A stretch of DNA of 64,000 bases from Sporosarcina jiandibaonis (GTDB lineage Bacteria; Bacillota; Bacilli; Bacillales_A; Planococcaceae): positions 1-64,000 of the forward strand of contig NZ_JAAOIY010000006.1 of assembly GCF_013184495.1 (NCBI RefSeq). Reading direction: 5' to 3'. The notes below the pieces were generated by a model, which was not told where the DNA came from, did no database searches, and saw only the letters and a program-made list of their open reading frames with translations. This document shows, piece by piece, positions 33,308 through 43,920 of the stretch (its first letter is position 1; every line of letters starts with the position of its first letter). Both the position numbers and the translations under genes were made by a program.

Positions 33308-34555
33308 TTACTTTGCTTGCACAGGGTTGGAAATCGAACCCATGAATAGGATTGTATCCGTTTCCTCATCCGTAATCGTAAAGAAGAATGGGCGATTCAC
33401 TTCCATACGGAATGGTTCATTAATCGGTGCAGATGTTATTCCCATTTCAATACCGGTTACTGCCGCCGCTTCGGTTCCTTTTTCACCCACATCGATGAAA
33501 GTTTTTTGTTTAACATTTGTAATTGATACTTGATCGTCTTCGTTTATCATTTTCGTGAAATTCGCGTTTTCATCGAATGCTGATTTCATGCCCAAGCTTT
33601 TAAGCGCTCCCTTTAAAGATGCCTCAAATTCCAACTGAAACTTCGGCAGTAAAATCGTCCCTTTTTCTACTTCAAACTCTTTCTGCCAAGCCGTCCAATT
33701 TTCATGCGTCAACAGCGTTTTGAATTCTTCTAGGCTCGAGTTTTCTTTTGGAAGAAACACTTTCATGCTCATTTCGCCGTCCCCGTAAGGCAATGTGATC
33801 GCTTGAAATTTTTCATTTTCCAAATAAGAGAATTTTTCCTTCATCGCCATGAGCGGAACGTCTTTGAAAGACCCATCTAGCAGCTGAAAAGGTCGGTCTT
33901 CTGTTTCGTTCTTATCAAATTCATTTGTCCAGCTCCCTTTAAAATAAATGGCATTAATGAGAACTGCCACCAAATTGGCATCCAATGGAGAGTCGACGAT
34001 TTTCTCGATTTTATCGTTTGTCGCTTCTTTCACCCAATTGTTAATCTGTTCGGGGGATTTACTATCTGCGATATCAATTTCAGCGATTTCTGCATTGAAA
34101 TAATCCTTGTTGCTTCCCGCAAAATCCTTTTGAAAAGTGAATTTGTCATTTAACCAGATGGAGTTTGCGATATTTAATTGAATATCGTCCGCTTCTTTAT
34201 TCAAAACAGACATCATTGATGCATTTGCTTTATTTAATTCTTCCGGATCTATTCCTTCTGAGTGAAGTACTTGAGCAATTTCTTCTTTCGTTTCACCTTC
34301 TGCGCCGTTATAAACCATGGCCAATGCCATGAATAAGCTTGTAGGCGAAATAAATATATTGTTATTTTCATCTGCTTCGACTTCTTTTAGAAGTTTGAAG
34401 CCTAATTCATTAGCAGGCGATACAATTTTTTCATAGTCTTTTTCACCGAATGCTACATCTTTTGAAATTTCAAGCCCTCCCGACTTATTTTCCGTCCCGC
34501 ATCCCGTCAACATCACAAGTATAGTTGCGAGTAGAATCATTAAAGTTTTTTTCAA
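33308..34555 (-). CDS. Serpin-family protease inhibitor, lipoprotein
   Basis: A serpin of about 415 residues carried on a lipoprotein signal (MKKTLMILLATILVMLTGC; lipobox LTGC), so the inhibitor is tethered outside the membrane. Family features are FISPTSLFMALAMVYNGAEGETKEEI, the shutter region NAIYFKGSW, and the hinge plus reactive loop VGEKGTEAAAVTGIEMGITS followed by NRPFFFTITDEETDTILFMG. The small-residue hinge (GTEAAAVT) is typical of inhibitory members. The exact cleavage bond is not certain. I prefer the TTG at 34555 behind GGGAAGGTGA; a GTG at 34564 overlaps that ribosome site. Confidence 0.88.
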   Translation of the reverse strand: MKKTLMILLATILVMLTGCGTENKSGGLEISKDVAFGEKDYEKIVSPANELGFKLLKEVEADENNNIFISPTSLFMALAMVYNGAEGETKEEIAQVLHSEGIDPEELNKANASMMSVLNKEADDIQLNIANSIWLNDKFTFQKDFAGSNKDYFNAEIAEIDIADSKSPEQINNWVKEATNDKIEKIVDSPLDANLVAVLINAIYFKGSWTNEFDKNETEDRPFQLLDGSFKDVPLMAMKEKFSYLENEKFQAITLPYGDGEMSMKVFLPKENSSLEEFKTLLTHENWTAWQKEFEVEKGTILLPKFQLEFEASLKGALKSLGMKSAFDENANFTKMINEDDQVSITNVKQKTFIDVGEKGTEAAAVTGIEMGITSAPINEPFRMEVNRPFFFTITDEETDTILFMGSISNPVQAK

Positions 34556-34620
34556 AGTATTCACCTTCCCTTTAATTCGATTAGACTGTGTTCAGCAAGG
34601 AAAAGTTACATGAAAATTGG

Positions 34621-34652
34621 AAAAGCTGACCCAATGTTAGTTTGGATCAGCT
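34621..34652 (-). terminator. Rho-independent terminator after the lysine dehydrogenase gene
   Basis: On the minus strand AGCTGATCCAAA and TTGGGTCAGCT pair with one bulge, followed by TTTT. Confidence 0.65.
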
Positions 34653-34666
34653 ACTTATATTCATGC

Positions 34667-35824
34667 TTATGCGTATTCCTTCACAAACTCTTCGATGATT
34701 ACGCCCCGTTTTTTCAATTCCTCTATATAAGGTTCGCCTGGGACAATCTTTTCAGGTGGATAAACGCCCCGTGTTGAAATTTTACCGGTGCCGATCATCT
34801 GCGCGACAATAGACATTGTATTGGCTGTTGCTCGTGCCATCGCCGTTACATTTTGCGTTGTGTCCTTCTCTGTGACTAAATTGTATTCATACGTCACCGG
34901 CAAGCTGTCCTTTTCCCCGCTCACTAAAACACGCAGAAGTACGGCATCCGACTTTTCACCAAGGTGAAGTTGCGGGGCTAGCTGTTCTCTCATAACATCT
35001 CGCACTTTAATTTTCTTTCCGTCCACAGGCACTTCATTTTCCCGATCTAGAAGCCCTAAATCAACAAGTAGCTGGAATTTTTCTGCGTGGCCTTTATAGC
35101 GAATCGTTTTGTATTCTAATGTTTCTACGTGAGAAAAGGATTCTGTCAGCGTAGATGTACCGCCGGATGTATGGAAAGCTTCGAGTTCTCCGTAATTGTC
35201 GAATTCTATTGTTTCAATTTCAGAAAGTGAAGCGATTTCTTGCAATTGACCGTCGCGAATGACATGAGAAGAATCCGTATAATGGTCGAAAACGCCTTCT
35301 AATGAGAAGACGACATTATAATTTAAAGGCGGTTCCGGATTGACAGGTATTCCACCAACGTATAATTTAATCGATTTTACCCGATCGAGTTTATCAGCGC
35401 CGTAACCTGTAAGTATGTTGATCATACCGGGCGCAACCCCCAAATCCGGGATAATCGTAACGCCTTTTTCAATCGCTTTTTCTTTTAACGCAAGCACGGC
35501 TTCCGTGGCTCCCCCGATATGCCCCCCTAAGTCAATCGAATGAACCCCCCGTTCGATGGCTGTTCTCGCCACTTTTTCATTAAACGTATAGAAAAGCGCA
35601 TTCACAACGACATCCCCAAGCGCGATAACGTCGCTTAACTGAGCATCGTTTGTTGCATCGAGCAACAGTACATCTAGTTTATCGGACATTAGTTCTTCCG
35701 CAAACTCCTCGGCTTGGCGCACATTCACATCTGCCAAATACACTTTCGTCACGTCATCGCTTTTCACCAAATCGCGTGCTGTCTCTTTCCCCATTAAACC
35801 CGCGCCTAGAACGACTACTTTCAT
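34667..35824 (-). CDS. lysDH: L-lysine 6-dehydrogenase (saccharopine dehydrogenase family)
   Basis: The 385-residue protein belongs to the saccharopine dehydrogenase-like family and closely resembles, from memory, the L-lysine 6-dehydrogenase of Geobacillus stearothermophilus, which oxidises lysine with NAD+ to 2-aminoadipate 6-semialdehyde and ammonia. Shared stretches include [58 protein letters not shown] and [14 protein letters not shown]. The ATG at 35824 follows AAGGGGATGGGAAA. The gene is 79 bp downstream of an aldehyde dehydrogenase that could use its product, so the pair forms a short lysine-degradation module. An alternative is another member of the family with an unknown substrate. 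Confidence 0.78.
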   Translation of the reverse strand: MKVVVLGAGLMGKETARDLVKSDDVTKVYLADVNVRQAEEFAEELMSDKLDVLLLDATNDAQLSDVIALGDVVVNALFYTFNEKVARTAIERGVHSIDLGGHIGGATEAVLALKEKAIEKGVTIIPDLGVAPGMINILTGYGADKLDRVKSIKLYVGGIPVNPEPPLNYNVVFSLEGVFDHYTDSSHVIRDGQLQEIASLSEIETIEFDNYGELEAFHTSGGTSTLTESFSHVETLEYKTIRYKGHAEKFQLLVDLGLLDRENEVPVDGKKIKVRDVMREQLAPQLHLGEKSDAVLLRVLVSGEKDSLPVTYEYNLVTEKDTTQNVTAMARATANTMSIVAQMIGTGKISTRGVYPPEKIVPGEPYIEELKKRGVIIEEFVKEYA

Positions 35825-35903
35825 TTTCCCATCCCCTTACGTCTGTATAATATCCTTATTCCTATGCTATGGAAAACGACACAAAATGTATCGCTCTAGT
35901 AGT

Positions 35904-37382
35904 TTATGAATTATCGATTTGTGCGCGCTGCAATTTACCGCTAAAGTCTACGTAAATACTTTTCCACTCGGTAAAGACGTCGAGTGCTGCAACCCCTGAA
36001 TCTCGGTGACCATTTCCAGTTCCTTTCGTCCCGCCGAAAGGCAAATGAATTTCAGCACCTGTCGTTCCAGCGTTCACATAGACGATCCCCGTATCGAGAT
36101 CCCGTTGCGCTCTAAATATTTTATTGACATCGCGCGAGAAAATAGAACTTGAAAGTCCATAAACCACGCTATTATTCACTTCAATCGCTTCTTCTAAACT
36201 GCCGACTTCAATCAGCGATACGACCGGTCCGAATATTTCTTCTTGCGCGATTCGGCTATCCCATTTCACATCGGTGAATAAGGTCGGTTCAAAATAATGA
36301 CCGTTCGCCAGGTCGCCTTCTGTTAATACATTTCCGCCCACTAAAAGTTTCGCGCCTTCTTCTTTTCCGATTTCTATATAGCTTGAAATCTTATCAAGCG
36401 CTTTTTCATTAATGACAGGACCAATTTTCACAGATTCATCTAACCCATTTCCAATTGTCAGATGTTTCATCTGCTCTAACAGTTTCTGTTCGAGTTCTTC
36501 TTTTACATCTTTGTGCACGATAACTCTGCTGCATGCAGTGCATCTTTGACCGGCTGTACCGAATGCGCTCCAAAGAATTCCTTCAACTGCGAGATTGATG
36601 TCTGCATCATCCATGACGATAACAGCATTTTTCCCGCCCATTTCCAGTGACACTTTTTTCAAATGGTGTCCGCCCGTCTCAGCAACATGACGTCCTGTTT
36701 CAGTCGATCCCGTGAATGAAATCACACGAACATCCGGATGCTCGATCATTGCAGTCCCAACTTCTGATCCTGAACCAAAAACGATATTGGCGACGCCTTC
36801 CGGAAGACCGACTTCTTCAAAAATAAGCGCCATTTCATAGGCCATCATCGGTGTTTCAGTTGCTGGTTTCCATATGAATGTATTGCCTGCAACGATTGCC
36901 GGAAACGACTTCCACGTTGCGATCGCTACTGGAAAATTCCACGGGGTAATAAGCCCGACGACACCGATTGGCGCACGCACGCTCATCGCGAATTTATCTT
37001 GCAGTTCAGACGGAACCGTCTCCCCGAAAAGCCGTCTTCCTTCGCCTGCCATATAAAAAGCCATGTCAATGCCTTCTTGCACTTCACCGCGAGCTTCTTC
37101 AATCACTTTCCCCATCTCAGTTGTGAGTACCTGAGCTAAATGTTCTTTTTTCTCTTTCATGATTCGTCCAATTTCATATAGGAAATCAGCACGTTTTGGT
37201 GCAGGAACAAGCGCCCATTTCTTTTGCGCTTTTTTCGCCGCAGCAACTGCTTGATTAACATCTTCCTTTGTCGATAACCTGACTTGGGCCACTTCTTCCC
37301 CGGTTGCCGGGTTTTTCACGGCAGTATATTTCGCGTCCCCCGACTCTTGCCAAGATCCCCCGATGTAGTTATTCAATTGCAT
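35904..37382 (-). CDS. NAD(P)-dependent aldehyde dehydrogenase, probably for 2-aminoadipate semialdehyde
   Basis: A 492-residue aldehyde dehydrogenase with the cofactor segment [13 protein letters not shown] and [11 protein letters not shown], the general base in [12 protein letters not shown] (Glu) and the catalytic cysteine in [10 protein letters not shown]. The end [19 protein letters not shown] is shared with semialdehyde dehydrogenases. Its place directly upstream of lysine 6-dehydrogenase suggests it oxidises 2-aminoadipate semialdehyde to 2-aminoadipate; this is inference from context. I chose the ATG at 37382 after GAAAGGGGA rather than the TTG at 37391. Confidence 0.85.
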   Translation of the reverse strand: MQLNNYIGGSWQESGDAKYTAVKNPATGEEVAQVRLSTKEDVNQAVAAAKKAQKKWALVPAPKRADFLYEIGRIMKEKKEHLAQVLTTEMGKVIEEARGEVQEGIDMAFYMAGEGRRLFGETVPSELQDKFAMSVRAPIGVVGLITPWNFPVAIATWKSFPAIVAGNTFIWKPATETPMMAYEMALIFEEVGLPEGVANIVFGSGSEVGTAMIEHPDVRVISFTGSTETGRHVAETGGHHLKKVSLEMGGKNAVIVMDDADINLAVEGILWSAFGTAGQRCTACSRVIVHKDVKEELEQKLLEQMKHLTIGNGLDESVKIGPVINEKALDKISSYIEIGKEEGAKLLVGGNVLTEGDLANGHYFEPTLFTDVKWDSRIAQEEIFGPVVSLIEVGSLEEAIEVNNSVVYGLSSSIFSRDVNKIFRAQRDLDTGIVYVNAGTTGAEIHLPFGGTKGTGNGHRDSGVAALDVFTEWKSIYVDFSGKLQRAQIDNS

Positions 37383-37511
37383 GATAAACAATCCCCTTTC
37401 TTTTTCTATATTACAAAATCCACTTGAGAACGCTTACAACTTTACTATTTCGACAACTTTACTAGAAAACCTTTTTTAATTCGGGAATTCATTAGTGGAA
37501 ATTTCGGCAAT

Positions 37512-37601
37512 CGACCAATGTGGAGCGCGAAGCGACTAATGTCGACTTCGAATCGACTAAAACACATAAGCAAACGACCAAACACCATAATTCCACCAAT
37601 C
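37512..37601 (+). repeat. 21-bp periodic array D2 (CGACTAAA/CGACCAAA family)
   Basis: Units begin at 37512, 37533, 37554 and 37575, exactly 21 bp apart, with cores CGACCAAT, CGACTAAT, CGACTAAA and CGACCAAA. A degenerate CACCAATC follows at 37594, and CGACTT at 37543 lies at half a period. The array ends at the terminator at 37602. Together they fill the gap between two minus-strand genes. Confidence 0.9.
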
Positions 37602-37641
37602 AAAAAAGACCTCCTGACAGTCGATAACTGCCAGGAGGTCT
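37602..37641 (-). terminator. Rho-independent terminator after the SEC-C gene
   Basis: AGACCTCCTG and CAGGAGGTCT pair perfectly (extended by CAGT/ACTG after one mismatch), followed on the minus strand by TTTTTTG. Confidence 0.88.
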
Positions 37642-37717
37642 ACCATATTCACAATAACATTCAAATATACATTGCCTCTTCTAAGCTTTCCAAGTTCGTA
37701 ACCATTTCGGACATTAT

Positions 37718-38764
37718 TTACTCGTCGTGAACATTACGTCCGATGTTTTTACCCATTTCCACGATAAATTCTTGAATTTTGACAGATTGATTTGTCATCG
37801 AACTGACGGATACATCAAATAGCTTTGCCAATTCACTTTGGGCCTTCGAGAAGTTCTCAAACATATGAAATTCATGAAGCGCATGTAAAAACGCTGCCGC
37901 AATCACTTCAGGCTTCTTGAAGTTAGGCTGTTTTTCATATAAATACGTGACGATAATATTTCCCATTAATTCTGGATGGTCTGCTTTGATTTCCAAAAAC
38001 TCGAGTTTTTCATAGAAAATGTCCACCGCTTCTTGTTGGATATCCGTCAATTCGCCTTTCAGTAAATCCATGACAGAACCTTCAGATCTAGAAAGTATAC
38101 GATGATAAATATCAATCATATGCGCTTTATAAAAATCATCACTTTTTTCAAACCCGCTTGACTCTGCAAGTTTTGTTATTTCATTTGCAAAACTATGATT
38201 GCCGTCTTTAACGAACAGGAGCGAGTTTATTATGAATATGCCATTCTCGCGAATCCGTTCATCGCGCAAGGCAACCCCAAACACGACACTGTCCTTTTCG
38301 ACAGGCATATCTTGTTGTTTTTCGAGATAATAAGTCTCGTCCCCTAACACTTCTTCAATGACGACCAGTCCATTTTTTTCTTCAATTATTTTACCAAGTA
38401 GAATGATCGGTTCTTGCCATGTCTCTACAACCGAACGAACTGCGCTTCGAATCGGTTCATTTAATACTTTTATCAAATAACGTTTCCACAAATCTCTACG
38501 GGCAACGTAAAAGAAATATTCGCTCACTGCATACTCAGTCTCTTTTTCATCCCAAAAGCTGCCGAGTTTACTCATCCACTCTCTTTGATAAATTTCATAC
38601 TCTGCATGAATCGCATGCGTAATCGGTTGTTCATACATTCCAGCGAGAATGCGTTGCAATTCTTCTTCAACGAGCGTATCAATCGATACTTCGTTTTTAC
38701 CTAAGCAACATCTTTTATATTTTTTTCCACTTCCACAAGGACATGGATCATTTCTTTGTATCAT
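37718..38764 (-). CDS. SEC-C metal-binding motif protein
   Basis: The 348-residue protein starts with a SEC-C zinc motif, RNDPCPCGSGKKYKRCC (Cys-x-Cys-x8-Cys-Cys), the same module found at the end of SecA, where it binds zinc and SecB or ribosomes. The remaining 320 residues are mostly helical and acidic and show no domain I can name. The ATG at 38764 follows AAAGGAGCGGTATGT. It is soluble. Related Bacillus proteins are uncharacterised. It stands alone with its own terminator. Confidence 0.8.
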   Translation of the reverse strand: MIQRNDPCPCGSGKKYKRCCLGKNEVSIDTLVEEELQRILAGMYEQPITHAIHAEYEIYQREWMSKLGSFWDEKETEYAVSEYFFYVARRDLWKRYLIKVLNEPIRSAVRSVVETWQEPIILLGKIIEEKNGLVVIEEVLGDETYYLEKQQDMPVEKDSVVFGVALRDERIRENGIFIINSLLFVKDGNHSFANEITKLAESSGFEKSDDFYKAHMIDIYHRILSRSEGSVMDLLKGELTDIQQEAVDIFYEKLEFLEIKADHPELMGNIIVTYLYEKQPNFKKPEVIAAAFLHALHEFHMFENFSKAQSELAKLFDVSVSSMTNQSVKIQEFIVEMGKNIGRNVHDE

Positions 38765-38812
38765 ACATACCGCTCCTTTAAATCGTGTGCTTTCCTACTA
38801 TAACAGAAAACA

Positions 38813-38851
38813 AAAAGCTCCGCATCGGTTTATTAAACCGCTACAGAGCTT
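38813..38851 (-). terminator. Rho-independent terminator
   Basis: On the minus strand AAGCTCTG...CGGAGCTT with an inner stem CGGTTT/AAACCG, followed by TTTTTG. It would have served the transporter pseudogene. Confidence 0.65.
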
Positions 38852-38863
38852 CTATTCATTATG

Positions 38864-39436
38864 TCATTTTGTTTGCACGTTATCTTTAGGCGGAGTTACG
38901 CGTTTAATGAAGAAAGTTAATACTAAAGCCCCTGCCGCAACGATAGTTGAAACGAAAAACGCGAAATTTATCCCATCGAGCATTGATTGTGTTTCAATTT
39001 GGTCTTTCAATGCTTTAAGTCCTTCTGCAGTTGATGGTACGGTTTCGGATGCTTTGCCTCTAGTTGTGTGCCTGCCGATTCCATGCGTTTTGTCATGATC
39101 GTTAATAGGACTGCGGAACCAATCGCGCCCGAAACTTGTTGCAATGTACTATTCATCGCAGTTCCGTGCGGATTGGAAATCATTGGCAACTGATTCAGCC
39201 CGTTTGTGATAGCAGGCATCATGACCAATGAAATCCCAAGCATACGAACAGTGTAAAGCATCATGATATAGTAATAACCAGAATCCATTCCAAGTTTGCT
39301 CAAGTAATAGGTTGTGACAATCGTAATTGTTAAACCGATTATCGCCATCGTTCGCGCCCCGTACTTGTCAAATAATCGACCCGTAATCGGCGACATGAGT
39401 CCCATTAATACGGCGCCGGGCAGCATCAGTAGTGGT
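38864..39436 (-). pseudogene. Decayed DHA2-type major facilitator drug transporter (C-terminal part)
   Basis: The minus strand codes for the last third of an EmrB/QacA-type exporter: LLMLPGAVLMGLMSPITGRL, RTMAIIGLTITIVTTYYL, AMNSTLQQVSGAIGSAVLLT. The first 300 or so residues are missing. The homology begins at about 39436, exactly where array A2 starts. Near 39050-39055 a base is lost, so the frame shifts: the normal continuation (KASETVPSTAEGLKALKDQ and on to FFIKRVTPPKDNVQTK with a stop at 38864) is in another frame. Both the truncation and the frameshift rule out a working transporter. Confidence 0.85.
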
Positions 39437-39498
39437 TTGCTTGCACATATACAACATTTGCTTGCACTCAAATGATTTCGCTTGCAAGTCGGGACCTT
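39437..39498 (-). repeat. 21-bp periodic array A2 (TGCAAGCAAA family) at a gene breakpoint
   Basis: Minus-strand units start at 39486, 39466 and 39445 (steps 20 and 21). Cores are TGCAAGCGAA, TGCAAGCAAA and TGCAAGCAAA. Bases 39457-39498 match 8274-8315 at 40 of 42 positions. The array touches the broken end of the DHA2 pseudogene. Confidence 0.85.
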
Positions 39499-39547
39499 TT
39501 GCCCGCGAGGAAATTTCCAAACGAAACGGAAATCCATGAATCAAATT

Positions 39548-39593
39548 AAAAAGCGATTAACTGAATAATGAACCGCTTAGGTAATCGCTTTTT
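39548..39593. terminator. Terminator after the 39666 gene
   Basis: AAAAAGCGATTA and TAATCGCTTTTT form a perfect 12-bp stem with flanking A and T runs. Confidence 0.85.
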
Positions 39594-39665
39594 ATTTTAA
39601 AGTGCAATGGCAAGGATCATTACGTCCAATCATTTAAAACTTCCCCCTTCATTGCACAGCCAGTT

Positions 39666-40310
39666 CTATTTCCGCCTCATCGTCTGACCCGCGACATCTA
39701 CGGCTTGTTTGACGGACTCCGCAACTAAGCTTCCGATCAGTCTACTTGCTTCGCCCCAGAAACCATGGCCTCGGCGGATCAAGTCGTTGATGGCTTTTTC
39801 GCAAAGTTGCTTGTCATGAAGCAGTTTATCGATAGTTGTTAAACTATAGTCTTTTATTTCCTCAAGCATTTGCATTCTCTCTTCAAACAACTCTGGAAAG
39901 AAAGAGGAAAATGTCTCGTTCGACATTAACCGTTCGGTGTTTTCCGCCTTTTTAATCGCTTGATTGTAATAGGTAATTTGTTCTTCGATTACGTATTGCA
40001 AATTTAAGTATTCTTCGATTTTAACGATGTCCTTCCTTCGCACTTTTTGCGATTTGCAAAGTTTGATCGCGCGTTGAACATCATATTTCCTCGAATGGCT
40101 TGTAGGCTGGTAATCATGAACAACCTTTGCTTCATTCGTTAAAGCTTCAGGATACGCATCATAAAATAGGTTATTGAATTTTGTCAGAATCGCTTTTATC
40201 TCCCGCCTGGCAATCAGGTCGTATGTGTTTTTGGGATAATAAAGTTCTAGCTGGGTTGCTTGCTTTTTCATCCTGAGCATGTAGTTTCGAATTCCGAAAA
40301 AATAAATCAT
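39666..40310 (-). CDS. Conserved helical protein of unknown function
   Basis: A 214-residue, basic, mostly helical protein without a signal peptide or clear membrane segment. It begins MIYFFGIRNYMLRMKKQ and includes DVQRAIKLCKSQKVRRKDIVKIEEYL, a Tyr/Gln-rich helix and an amphipathic end, GHGFWGEASRLIGSLVAESVKQAV. I do not recognise the family. The ATG at 40310 has a strong ribosome site, GAAGGAGGGGGGCTT. It lies 23 bp after glpK on the same strand, so it may be cotranscribed with it, but no functional link to glycerol metabolism is apparent. Confidence 0.6.
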   Translation of the reverse strand: MIYFFGIRNYMLRMKKQATQLELYYPKNTYDLIARREIKAILTKFNNLFYDAYPEALTNEAKVVHDYQPTSHSRKYDVQRAIKLCKSQKVRRKDIVKIEEYLNLQYVIEEQITYYNQAIKKAENTERLMSNETFSSFFPELFEERMQMLEEIKDYSLTTIDKLLHDKQLCEKAINDLIRRGHGFWGEASRLIGSLVAESVKQAVDVAGQTMRRK

Positions 40311-40333
40311 AAGCCCCCCTCCTTCGATTCATT

Positions 40334-41842
<1,509 letters not shown>

Positions 41843-41905
41843 TCATTCGAATTAAAAGCCTTACTATCATTATCTTCTAATTCATCTTACAATACAAAAA
41901 AAGAA

Positions 41906-41937
41906 TAGCGCCCTAGCTACTAGATTCCAAGGCGCTA
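41906..41937 (-). terminator. Probable terminator after the choline-kinase-like gene
   Basis: TAGCGCC and GGCGCTA arms with an 18-base loop, followed on the minus strand by TTCTTTTTTTG. It is about 160 bp past the stop, with array D3 in between. Confidence 0.55.
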
Positions 41938-41989
41938 CTTAGCGAAACAAATAAACTGTCGAGTAAAATGATACTTCCATTGAAAACAC

Positions 41990-42040
41990 ACTCGCCAAAT
42001 TTGGCGCTTTAGTCGTTTGAGTACTTACTTTGGTCGTTTC
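41990..42040 (-). repeat. 21-bp periodic array D3 (CGACTAAA/CGACCAAA family)
   Basis: Minus-strand units start at 42036 (CGACCAAAG) and 42015 (CGACTAAAG), 21 bp apart, with a degenerate CGAG at 41994 in register. It lies between the choline-kinase-like stop and its terminator, so it is probably transcribed as part of a 3' untranslated region. Confidence 0.75.
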
Positions 42041-42094
42041 CGCCATTGACAATAAAAAAATACACCTCACATATGCAAGATGTATAAACGTGGG

Positions 42095-42970
42095 TTATTC
42101 TTGATTAAAAACCTCAATATTCTTCCTCGCCCGTTCGAATCGATTTTTTCCATAGTCACCAAAGTCATCGCCTTTTCCTTCTTTAAAAAGGGTCCATAAG
42201 CTCCAAAGATAGTCTTGGAATATTTTATGCAAGAGCATTCTTTTCTTTTCCGATACAGTAGCCTCTCTTTGAAAATACTGTCCAACAAAATACGCTTCCT
42301 CTGATTCTGAAATTCTAGCTTCCAATGCATGTGCGGCAATATCCCACATCGGATCAAACATCCCGCTATATTCCCAATCGATCAAATACACTTTATCCTC
42401 ATCGCTCATGATGAAATTTGAACAGGCCGGATCTATATGGCATGGCGTTTCCTCTACATTTAGATCGGTAAAGTATTGCTGCAGTGAAATTATTTCTTTC
42501 TTCACTTCATCAAATCCATCAAAAAATTCCGCCCCCGCTTCGTGAGCAAGTTCTTCAAAATTCGTCATCATCTCAAAAAGTTCAAACCGATTGCTCATTT
42601 TCCGATTTGAATGATGGACCGTCCTGAAAATCTCCGCTACCTTTTTCATAGTTTTTTCCTGACTGGCAAGTTCGGGCGTCAAAGTGATAGCGCTTACAAT
42701 TTTCTTCGTGATTTTCAATCCGCTATCCAAGTCGAAGTAACGTAATTCCGGATTTATGCCAAGCGAAGATGCAAATTCCAGATTTTCTTTTTCAATTCCT
42801 CTATCAATGAACTCTTCTGTCCCATTCCCGGGTATCCGGACGATAAATTTAGTTGAATCGATTGTGACCAAATAATTTAAATTTGTCATTCCGCCTGTCG
42901 TTTGTATATTTTCTATTTTTGCATGCGGTAATTGCAAAGCCTCTTTAATGAGATCAATTAGTTTTTCCAT
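42095..42970 (-). CDS. Choline kinase-like phosphotransferase (LicA/APH fold)
   Basis: The product has about 291 residues from the ATG at 42970 (MEKLIDLIKEALQL). It has the aminoglycoside-phosphotransferase/choline-kinase fold: TTGGMTNLNYLVTI, KFIVRIPGNGTEEFIDRGIEKEN, the catalytic loop CHIDPACSNFIM (Brenner-type) and the metal-binding YLIDWEYSGMFDPMWDIA. It may phosphorylate choline or a related amino alcohol. A GTG start at 43036 is open but would span a terminator-like hairpin, so I rejected it. No licB or licC partner is adjacent. Confidence 0.8.
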   Translation of the reverse strand: MEKLIDLIKEALQLPHAKIENIQTTGGMTNLNYLVTIDSTKFIVRIPGNGTEEFIDRGIEKENLEFASSLGINPELRYFDLDSGLKITKKIVSAITLTPELASQEKTMKKVAEIFRTVHHSNRKMSNRFELFEMMTNFEELAHEAGAEFFDGFDEVKKEIISLQQYFTDLNVEETPCHIDPACSNFIMSDEDKVYLIDWEYSGMFDPMWDIAAHALEARISESEEAYFVGQYFQREATVSEKKRMLLHKIFQDYLWSLWTLFKEGKGDDFGDYGKNRFERARKNIEVFNQE

Positions 42971-42999
42971 ATCAAAATGAGCCCCCCAGCGTAATCGGT

Positions 43000-43029
43000 A
43001 AAAACAAGGAGAAACTTCTCGGACTCCTT
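43000..43029 (-). terminator. Terminator or attenuator between the aspartate dehydrogenase and kinase genes
   Basis: On the minus strand AAGGAG and CTCCTT (inner GAGAAG/CTTCTC pairing possible) are followed by GTTTTT, 15 bp after the aspartate dehydrogenase stop. Confidence 0.55.
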
Positions 43030-43043
43030 GCACCACCTATGGA

Positions 43044-43832
43044 TTAACCTATTGTTATCTGTTCATTTATCGACTTGAGTGATGATAAAATACTTAATGC
43101 TGTTAAATAACTTGTTTTCGCATTGTCTTCAGAAGGGTTATTTTGAACTATGATATCAACTTCCCCGAAAACGCCTTCTGCACGGATTGTATGAATGTTT
43201 TTATTTACCGCGGGATCAGCGATAATCTTCACTGAAGTCCGTTCGATTCCAATCCCCGCTAAAGAGAGAACGATAGCTACATTCGCGTTTTGAGGGAACT
43301 TTTGAATCGCATTTTTAGCCGACCCTTCAAACAAGACTGTTTCTTCATTAAATTGTTCATTCGAAAGAGCCTTTAATGGCTTTCGAGATACCAATGAAAC
43401 AGAATTCAAGCCGCCCATAATATTCGCGGTCTTGATCACATCTAATCCGCCGATTGCGCCTGATGGCAGATAAACTTTCGTTCCATTCAACTTGGATACA
43501 GAATGCAATTCATCATATAAGGATGCGTTCGCCAAAGCGCCGATGCTTATTAGGAGTAAATCTTTTTGCTCAACAATGCGAACAGCATAATCATTAACCG
43601 TTTTGATGTTGGCGCATTCTACTACTAAATCAACACCCGATTGCAGAAACTGGTTTAAATCCTGAAAAACCGTAAACTCATATATTTCCGAAAGTCTCTG
43701 CAATTTTATCCGGCGACTATCCCGATCATCAAAAACTGAACAAATTTGATAATCCGGCAACAGTTTTTCTTGATTAAGTTTTTCCAATAAAAAATTCCCG
43801 ATCGATCCACAACCTATTAACCCGATTTTCAA
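43044..43832 (-). CDS. L-aspartate dehydrogenase (NAD(P)+)
   Basis: A protein of about 262 residues with the Rossmann start KIGLIGCGSIGNFLLEKL, DLVVECANIKTVNDYA, the loop VYLPSGAIGGLDVIKTANI and the C-terminal FPQNANVAIVLSLAGIGIERT, all characteristic of aspartate dehydrogenase (NadX-like), which makes iminoaspartate or oxaloacetate plus ammonia. In some bacteria it supplies iminoaspartate for NAD synthesis. I prefer the TTG at 43832 behind GGGGTGA; the GTG at 43841 lies in that ribosome site. No nadA or nadC gene is adjacent. Confidence 0.85.
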   Translation of the reverse strand: MKIGLIGCGSIGNFLLEKLNQEKLLPDYQICSVFDDRDSRRIKLQRLSEIYEFTVFQDLNQFLQSGVDLVVECANIKTVNDYAVRIVEQKDLLLISIGALANASLYDELHSVSKLNGTKVYLPSGAIGGLDVIKTANIMGGLNSVSLVSRKPLKALSNEQFNEETVLFEGSAKNAIQKFPQNANVAIVLSLAGIGIERTSVKIIADPAVNKNIHTIRAEGVFGEVDIIVQNNPSEDNAKTSYLTALSILSSLKSINEQITIG

Positions 43833-43920
43833 TTTACTCACCCCTAAATCCCACTAATTAACAATATTCTGTATCTATTATATCACATTATTCTGAAGCA
43901 AAGTCTGCTGGTAAATATAA

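Noticed and set aside
42970..43036. Longer N-terminus for the choline-kinase-like protein from GTG at 43036.
   Set aside because: It would translate through the terminator-like hairpin at 43000-43029, and the family start fits the ATG at 42970.
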